Shown here piece by piece: positions 57,285 to 64,000 of a stretch of DNA of 64,000 nt (position 1 is its first letter; the number at the start of each line of letters is the position of its first letter). The translations under genes were made by a program, and so were the position numbers. This DNA is from Incurvaria masculella (lineage: Eukaryota > Arthropoda > Insecta > Lepidoptera > Incurvariidae). The stretch covers positions 12,033,001-12,097,000 of the forward strand of contig OX335660.1 of assembly GCA_946894095.1 (NCBI GenBank), read 5' to 3'. The notes beneath the pieces were generated by a model that did not search any database, was not told the DNA's origin, and saw only the letters and a list, made by a program, of their open reading frames with translations.

Positions 57285-57545
57285 TTGCGTGGAGTATTAC
57301 TCGCATTTGCGGAACGGCTCAGCTAAGTTATATAAGTTATATATTTAAGTTTAAGTATAATGTGTATTTGTTGTATATTGTGTAGGAATTATGTTTCCTC
57401 TAAAGCTATTTCTCCATAGTTACTACTCGCACTACTGCTCACGATACCCAAAGGTAGACTGGTAGAAAATGCCTCCGGCATTAAGTTGTACCTTTTGCCC
57501 GAGTTTTTTTGAGTGCAATAAACTTATATAAATAAATAAATAAAT
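57285..57545 (+). mobile_element. LINE 3' end with internal deletion
   Basis: GGTCTTGCGTGGAGTATTAC (encoding RSCVEYYSHLRNGSAK) jumps to a 3' UTR with GGTAGAAAATGCCTCCGGCA, TGCAATAAAC and a (TAAA)n tail at 57526-57550: a typical jockey-type tail. Confidence 0.7.
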
Positions 57546-57989
57546 AAATAATATAATTTATAAGAGTAAGTGATAGTTTTATGTAGTCCTAGTATGTGTT
57601 TGATTTAAATTGTTTCATAATTCTTAGCCAAATGGTTGAAGGTAATATTAGAAGACAACAGCTGAACATAGCTTAGCTCTTTGGCACGATACAATTGTGA
57701 TATTATTGTTAGGATAACCATGAGGAGAAACATGGCCTTCTTAGTCCTAGGACTAAGTTGAGTACTGCCTTGGCTCAGTGACTATAATGTATTTGATTTA
57801 GTTCTCTGGGTGACGTCACTGAATTGCGTAAACTCATCAATCTTTCCCGAGAGATTGATCGCGACACGACGTGAAAGCATGTCCATAAAACCATTTCAAT
57901 TCCATACATTCCATATCTATGATATTTAAAATTCCATCTCAGTTCAGGAAATAATTCTACATATATTGTTCTATATTTGAAACATATTT

Positions 57990-58230
57990 TTTAGTAGTTA
58001 TGTAACGTTAGCAATAAAGTTAGTTGATAAATGATTAAATAATAACGCCTGCGCCAAATATCGACCTGCGCCTGCGAACAGCGATTAACCATTTTGACAG
58101 CTCTATAACTTTTTCGCGCCAACACACGCGCGGCGTGCGGGATGGTGCGGGGGAGCGGTGCGCGCGCAATCAGACAACGCGTTGCTGGCGCTATCAAGGC
58201 CACCGATTCTGTTTGCAGTCATGCTCGATC
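57990..58230. other. CpG-rich patch, possible promoter
   Basis: GCGCCAACACACGCGCGGCG and GCGGTGCGCGCGCAATCAG stand out from AT-rich surroundings. It could be a promoter or a repeat; no adjoining exon could be proved. Confidence 0.25.
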
Positions 58231-58364
58231 TTCGATACAGTTGAACAAACTGATGCTATTTATAATTTTATCAAATATGTAATCATTATTGAACTAAGAT
58301 GAAATCCAAATATTTTTGTGGTTTAGCTCCTCCATTGCATATTTGCTGCTCCTTTACAAGGCGC

Positions 58365-58482
58365 AGATAAGGTCTTGCGTGGAGTATTGCTCGCATTTGC
58401 GGAACGGCTCAGCTAAGCACCTGCTTGGCTCCCTGGAGCCGATACAGCGTCGGGCCGTGCGTCTCGTCGACGACCCCTAGGT
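58365..58482 (+). pseudogene. LINE reverse-transcriptase C-terminal scrap
   Basis: Frame reads RSCVEYCSHLRNGSAKHLLG then SLEPIQRRAVRLVDDP, the MEYCSHLWxG...LxxIQRRAxRxV landmark. Shares its first 50 bp with 57285. Confidence 0.8.
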
Positions 58483-58489
58483 ATCCCAG

Positions 58490-59515
58490 AATTTGGAGAC
58501 GAATCATAACAAAATTAGTGTTGAAATACAACAAAGCAAACACTGCCATGTAGTGAGCTGGTATTTTTTAAACTCAACGAGAAAATCAATGCAAAATATG
58601 TCACAGAAGAAAACCAAAATCTCTTTGACAATCTAGGTAATCTATGATTGCAAGCTGTAAAAGTGTTTGGCCGGCTTATGAAATTAAACGTTAATAAAAT
58701 TAATCCTACCATGTAATTACAAAGGTACATATTATACATATGACTATTTAAAGGCTTCTGCCAGTTAGTCCTGAATATGAATGAGTCCCGTACGTCCTGG
58801 AACGAGAAAACTGGGTTCCATACATACAGGCAATCGTGTCCCTAGAGGTCTCTCGGTAGCCCGTGACGTAACTAGAACAGGCCGCTCGGTCACTAGTTCA
58901 TATAAATAGGTCAATCGCTCGCATCGCCTCTGTTCGTTGTCCAACCCATTGGCGTTTTTCCCTTTATTGTTGGAAAAATGTGGTTGAAATACTACACATT
59001 CAAAATAATCACATATATTAGATGTTCAAATGTCACTGAAACGAATCTGTTATGCAAGAAATTGAGACGATAGACAATATTTCTATCAAATTGCGATCGT
59101 TTACATGTTGCATGAATATATGAAAATGCTTAGAGTAGGCTAACACCACATATTCCTATTTAATAAGTTCATCAAATGTTACATATTTCATGTCAATAAA
59201 ATATTCTACTTTGTCTCATTGCCTCCTTTGAACAATTTGTATAGTTTGAGTCAAAATGATTACGATTTACTATATTTATCTACCATTCGTTCTCTGTAGA
59301 CATGCGCAACTGCTCACTCTTGCTGCTAAAATAGAAACTGCATAGTGCGTAGGTACAACACAACGGACAAGTACATCTAGGTTTGAGATGTTACGGTTAC
59401 AAAGGACAATGTGGAAAAAATTACGGGCTAGAAAAGCGTTCGAAACTTGCACGTACGCCAATATTATTTTCAACTCGGGCAATTCGGAAAATCTTAGATT
59501 CATGGCACACCCGAG
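58490..59515. other. no recognised gene
   Basis: AT-rich; no exon, RNA gene or transposon protein seen. Confidence 0.45.
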
Positions 59516-59519
59516 CACG

Positions 59520-59690
59520 CACAGTTATGATGATGTTCATTGCACTTCACTTCAAAACTAAAAACATTAAATATTTGCATATTCCGGTGATGCATCGTAG
59601 TATATTTCGGTAAACAGATAAATCGGATTCAAACGTTGTCTTTACGACATCCGGGGTCATGCCAAGATGCTGTGTAAACTGCACATCAAA
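59520..59690 (+). repeat. dispersed repeat, copy 1
   Basis: GATGATGTTCATTGCACTTC, TTAAATATTTGCATATTCC, GATGCATCGTAGTATAT and TTGTCTTTACGACATCCGGG all recur in order at 61203-61350. Confidence 0.8.
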
Positions 59691-59907
59691 ATTATATCTT
59701 CTGTTGAGATGTTTGTCAGTTCTATATCCATGGTTCTATGCATTTTCCAGTGTTTGCACATTATATGAACACATTATATGCATACATATTGCCTTTACAA
59801 GGAAATTCAAATTATGGTCAAAATATGTATTTTTTTGATAATATATTTATTCTTATTAAGAAATTTCCAGATACTGTTTGGTTATTTCAAATAGATGTCT
59901 TGTTTTT

Positions 59908-60250
59908 AACCGACTTCAAAAAAAGGAGGAGGTTATCAATTCGTCCGTATGTTTTTTTTTGTTTTTTTTTTATGTTTGTTACCTCATAACTTTTGCCTGG
60001 GTGAACCGATTTTGATGATTATTTTTTTAAATGATAGCTAGTGCTTCCCAAGTGGTCCCATTTTAATTTGGTTAAGTTCTGACAATGATTTCCATGAGAA
60101 AACATAAAAGTCTTAAATTTGTATTAAGATGTGCGCGACAAATGGACGAATAACTCAATATAACGTCAACCGATTTCGGTGATTCTTTTTTTATCGGAAA
60201 GGACGTGTACTAATTAGTAAGTGTACTTCAGATTCACTAAAAATAAACAA
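59908..60250 (+). mobile_element. ACCGACTTCAAAAAAGGAGG-type repeat
   Basis: AACCGACTTCAAAAAAAGGA, GTTTGTTACCTCATAACTTT and GGGTGAACCGATTTTGATGA: a repeat I recognise as common in lepidopteran genomes. Its AACCGACTTC end is repeated as both ends of the hairpin that follows. Confidence 0.6.
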
Positions 60251-60261
60251 AAAAAAAATAA

Positions 60262-60540
60262 TTAACAAAAAAAATAACCGACTTCAAAGAAAAAGCACTA
60301 AAAAGTAAAAAATAATTTCCATTTTTGTAGTTACGATTTCTGTTATTTTTTGAGTCGGTGTCAGCCAAGGTTAGGTTAGGTTAGGTTAGGTTAGGTTAGC
60401 TTAGGTTAGGTCCTCTTGATTGGCGCAGCGCGTTCCCGGCTGACGCCGACTCAAAAAATAACAGAAATCGTAACTACAAAAATGGAAATTATTTTTTACT
60501 TTTTAGTGCTTTTTCTTGGAAGTCGGTTATTTTTTTTGTT
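60262..60540. repeat. near-perfect hairpin with a TTAGG array in the loop
   Basis: Arms of about 97 bp (60270-60367 and 60438-60536) differ at only a few positions: TAACCGACTTCAAAGAAAAA against its complement, through GTAGTTACGATTTCTGTTAT to GAGTCGGTGTCAGCC. The 70-bp loop holds GGTTAGGTTAGGTTAGGTTA at 60369-60413. Confidence 0.92.
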
Positions 60541-60729
60541 AAATTTTTTAACAATGTTTTCATGAAAGGCTCGTAGTTCAGGGCCGCGGGGCTTTGCTGG
60601 ATGTATGTTTTGATTTTTAAGAAAGTATGTGTAAGAAATGTTTATTAGCTAATAATTTCAAATCTAAAAGATGTATTAAAATAATTAAAACATGCAGACA
60701 TAGACTTCTACAATATATTTTAGAATCCA

Positions 60730-61075
60730 AAGTTTCAAAAACCTAGTAAAACATTAAGAGCATGGAAACAGTTTTCGCCCGTAGTATGGGGAATTGATAG
60801 GGTAACGACCATGGAGGTGAAAAAATAACCTCACTAATTTCCTCACCTCCATGGTAACGACTATCTCAAGCCAGTTGGTGCCATCGTATTGGATAACAAC
60901 ATGGTCGAATCGGCAATAAAAATTGTCCATGTTTTCCATCCAGTTGAATGTAACCGTGCTAATAAAGATAACGTCTTGGCATAGAACCTAATTCCTTCGG
61001 GAAAGCAGTGTGTTGACCTAATGTCTTGGCCTTAGGTGTGGTATAAGCAATATCCGGGTCAATAAAACATACCTA
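60730..61075 (+). mobile_element. SINE copy
   Basis: GTTGGTGCCATCGTATTGGA, GTTTTCCATCCAGTTGAATG, TTAGGTGTGGTATAAGCAAT. The head region contains an inverted repeat CCATGGAGGTGAAAAAATAA / TTTCCTCACCTCCATGG at 60809-60853. Confidence 0.7.
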
Positions 61076-61202
61076 GTCGTCGCACAAAGTATGTAATTAA
61101 ATGTATGTGGTTTATTTGTTGATGAAATACCCAATTCGTTTTAAGGCTACATTTCGCATTAAAATTAAAAATATGTGTAAGCCTGTAATCAACAATCAAA
61201 TG

Positions 61203-61350
61203 CATGATGTTCGTTGCACTTTACTTGAATACTCAAAACATTAAATATTTGCATATTCCAGTGATGCATCGTAGTATATATCGGTAAACAGATAAATCTA
61301 ATTAAAAAGTTGTCTTTACGACATCCGGGGTGTGTGTACAAACATCAAGA
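61203..61350 (+). repeat. dispersed repeat, copy 2
   Basis: Second copy of the 59520 repeat, about 85% alike by eye, abutting a SINE. Confidence 0.75.
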
Positions 61351-61384
61351 TGCTGTGCAGATGATGTTTGTACAGCTCGTGCTG

Positions 61385-62100
61385 TTGGGGCTAGAGGACT
61401 CGCCTTTCATCAAGAGGTTATGGGTTCAAATCTTTGCCACGTTTATGCACCAATTTCTTTCTTTTTCTGAGTTGGATAAGTGCATTTCGTTACGAATGAG
61501 AACTGTTCCATAGTTCGGAAACGATGTAAAATTGTAGGTTCCCTTCCCCTACTAGGTGGTAGGGTCAAGCCCGCCCGGGTTGGTACCGCCGCATTCGATT
61601 ATAGTATGGTTTAAGCGGCAATGAAAAATTGTCCGTGTTTTCCACCCAGTTGAGTGTAGACGTGCTCATAAAGGGAAGGTTCTGGCATGACACCTAACTT
61701 CGGGAATGTGGTGTATTCGACTAATATCATGAAATGAAAATGAAAAAATCTTTATTTGCAAGCCTGCAAGCATGGATTACAAAAAGGCGGAATTAATGCC
61801 ATGAGGCATTCTCTGACATTCAACCTTAGAGACGTAGGAGAGGTGCGGTGTGGCGGGCAAAAAAAAACTAAAGAAAATATTAAGTATCTTAAAAAATCAT
61901 TTTAAAATGAAATGGAAAAATATATATTTTCATTAAATAAACGTACATAATATTGGCTTATAATGTATAGTACTTAATATTAACAGATAGAAACATACAA
62001 ATATTTGCACATATAAATAAATACCTTTATATTCAATGCGCATTGCACTCATGACGGTAGTTGTGTAGTATTAGCCATCCATGTCAGGTTCCATAAAAAA
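61385..62100 (+). mobile_element. SINE, best copy, split by a LINE tail
   Basis: tRNA-like head with B box GGTTCAAATC at 61423-61432, then TAGGTGGTAGGGTCAAGCCC, GTGTTTTCCACCCAGTTGAG, and tail GCCATCCATGTCAGGTTCCA at 62075-62094. The tail is separated from the body by a 317-bp insertion. At least ten relatives lie in this window, on both strands. Confidence 0.8.
61732..62048 (-). mobile_element. LINE 3' end inserted in the SINE
   Basis: Flanked by TCATG at 61727-61731 and 62049-62053. The minus strand ends with GCAAATAAAGATTTTTTCAT then TTTCATTTC, a LINE poly-A-like tail, after CATGGCATTAATTCCGCC. It is 5'-truncated with no coding left. Confidence 0.75.
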
Positions 62101-62235
62101 AGTTCCGTGATACCTAAGTAAAATATACTTTTTCGTACTAAGCAAGTATGCACTTATGTAACTCGCTTTTTTCCAGGAATGTGATTGTATGTAGAATCGA
62201 CCGTGAAGCCAAATTATGGTTATAAATATCATAGA

Positions 62236-62784
62236 CTAGGAGGTGGCGACAAAAATGGTAACGATAACGTAAGTGGCTGAAACTGGGTTCACAGGATAAA
62301 GACCAACCCTCTGAAGCTAAATGCGTTGGTCTGCCTGTGCCAAGTGGTTGCGTTACCTATATAAGGCGCCTGAAAATGTAGTTATGGTGACTAAAAATAT
62401 ATATGATAAGGTAAATTGGTGCAAATAACGAAGCATAAAAGTATCAGTAAATACTTGCTTAGCAATACCAAAACTGAACAAATCTTTGGTTGCATTTCGT
62501 AGTTATAGGCGATTTAGGTTACAGATATAACTTTAGGGATATTTAAGTATTTAATTAAAAATCGACTGGTTATTGTTGTATAATTAATTTGTATCAATGT
62601 TTCTAGACAATCAGTATATTCAACAGCAGGTACATAACAACAAATTTATTTATATAGCCAATCTTAACGCAACCACTTGGCACAGGCAGACCGACATATT
62701 TAGCATCAGAGGATTGGTCTCTAACATGTGAACCCAGATTCAGCCATTTACCTTATCTTGACCAAAAATGTCGTGACCTCCCGG
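62236..62784. mobile_element. long-TIR element, copy 1
   Basis: 549 bp with inverted ends of about 120 bp: CTAGGAGGTGGCGACAAAAA ... CTGGGTTCACAGGATA ... CAAGTGGTTGCGTTA, inverted on the right as TAACGCAACCACTTGG ... GTCGTGACCTCCCGG. Non-coding interior. Copy 2 follows after 62 bp. Confidence 0.88.
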
Positions 62785-62846
62785 AATATCAGCGGAATCG
62801 GAAGGCGCAATGCCCGTGAAAGGGCAACAATTTTCTGTCTTTAATA

Positions 62847-63360
62847 CTAGGAGGTCGCGACAAAAATGGTAACGATAACGTAAATGGCTGAAACTGGGTT
62901 CACAGGATAGAGACCATCCCTCTGATGCTAAATGTGTTGGTCTGCCTGCACCAAGTGGTTGCGTTGCCTAGATAAAGCGCCTGAAAAAGTATTTATGGTA
63001 AAAAAAAAATATGAGGTAAATGGCTGCAGTATCAGTACATACTTGCTTATTAATACCAAAACTAAAGAAATATCTGGTTGCATTTCGTAGTTAAAAGCGA
63101 TTTAGGTTACACATATAACTTTAGGTATATTTAAGTTACTGGTTATTGTTGTATAATTCATGGATATCAATATTTCCAGACAATCCGTATATTCATCAGC
63201 CGGTGCATACCAACATGTATTTTGTACAACCAATCTAGCTAACGCAACCACTTGGCGCAGGCAGACTGACATATTTAGCATCAGAGGGTTGGTCTCTAAC
63301 ACGTGAACCCAGATTCAGACATTTACATTATCGTGACCAAACATGTCGTGACCTCCCGGA
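62847..63360. mobile_element. long-TIR element, copy 2
   Basis: 514 bp, the same structure and orientation as copy 1, with about 85-90% identity by eye. Starts CTAGGAGGTCGCGACAAAAA and ends CATGTCGTGACCTCCCGGA. Confidence 0.88.
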
Positions 63361-64000
63361 ATATTAATAAATGCCACACGGTCGATTCTACATACATATC
63401 CTTGCCTTGAGTCCAGTCTTGTTTTAGCGAGACGGAACGCAGCACATAAACTTAGTATGTAATGTTGCCACAATATTGCGCTAGGAAAACAAGATCGGAG
63501 GAGCGCAATAAAACATTGAGGTCAATCGTATATTATTTGTTGCATCGACATAACCAAAGCTTTATGTACGTCAATGATTTGTTGACGTTCATATCGATGT
63601 GCTCCGGGCACATAATTATTTTGACCACGTAAATAATTTCGTGTATCGACTTGACCTGCCTAAACAGAAATATGTGATGGGTAATTTCATCGAAAATGTT
63701 CATTTTCTTCGAAAATGCGGATCACTCCATGGTTCGGAACTAGGCGAATGCCATGACAGTAGGTATAGTTATATTTCATTCATGTCTAGTTCCATTAAAC
63801 AAAATTACCAATCCATTGTCATTCATTCATTGTACCCATGGCCACCAGATTCTGATATTTTGTAGTATTTTCTTTTCTTTTGTTGTATTTTTTTCTATTA
63901 ATTTTAGGTTGAAATACAATCACGAATGTCCTAAGTAATGTGTAGTGGCTGTGTAACAAGTGTAATTAAAATGCTAGAGAACATAATAGTTTAGATGTCA
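63361..64000. other. no gene; SINE fragment near 63700
   Basis: CACGGTCGATTCTACATACA at 63377 is the exact inverse of 62186-62205. 63716-63800 has SINE-like text (ACTCCATGGTTCGGAACTAG, ATGCCATGACAGTAGGTATA). Nothing coding is recognised. Confidence 0.5.

Noticed and set aside
57991..58203. First exon of the fusion gene in the CpG-rich patch
   Set aside because: The frame shows no mitochondrial or aminotransferase sequence that I could defend, and no splice link to 43244 could be made.

Overview
The window is nuclear DNA from an insect, most likely a moth or butterfly. GC-rich exons sit in long AT-rich introns. The intergenic and intronic DNA is crowded with mariner, non-LTR retrotransposon, SINE and fold-back elements of a lepidopteran kind, and short TTAGG-type (insect telomere-like) runs occur. 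There are no bacterial genes or operons. Both host genes were rebuilt by hand from splice sites and codon phase; every junction is phase-consistent.

Gene 1 (minus strand, 20048 down to 3187, 3' end beyond the left edge) is CPSF6, the 68-kDa subunit of cleavage factor Im. Eleven exons encode 589 residues: acidic N-terminus, RRM, a long Pro/Gly/His/Gln-rich region spread over six small GC-rich exons, and the start of the conserved C-terminal block.

Gene 2 (minus strand, 43244 down to 27608, 5' end not found in the window) has twelve exons encoding 1196 residues plus a stop. It joins the C-terminal part of a class-V aminotransferase (cysteine-desulfurase-like) domain, a long low-complexity linker, and a TtcA-type PP-loop ATPase domain. 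A sulfur-donor-like domain and a tRNA-thiolase-like domain in one chain is the most interesting system here. Several cysteines that I expect in both families appear to be missing, while the SGGxDS PP-loop is intact. A 125-bp unit carrying the end of one exon and its splice donor is repeated in tandem.

Mobile DNA, left to right: an intact-looking mariner inside an older LINE (0-2.2 kb); LINE, SINE and fold-back pieces in CPSF6 introns (3-19 kb); a 7.5-kb intergenic region with SINE and fold-back copies (20-27.6 kb); TE-rich introns of gene 2 (28-43 kb); a 3.4-kb satellite of 100-bp monomers with a 300-bp trimeric higher-order pattern, flanked by inverted copies of one interspersed repeat (47-51.6 kb); an RTE-like LINE split by two TTAA-inserted elements (53.7-55.1 kb); a mariner relic (55.5 kb); a hairpin with a TTAGG array in its loop (60.3 kb); and two tandem copies of a long-TIR element (62.2-63.4 kb).

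Family names come from recognising protein and repeat motifs by eye. No database was searched, and statements about lost residues rest on remembered family consensus.
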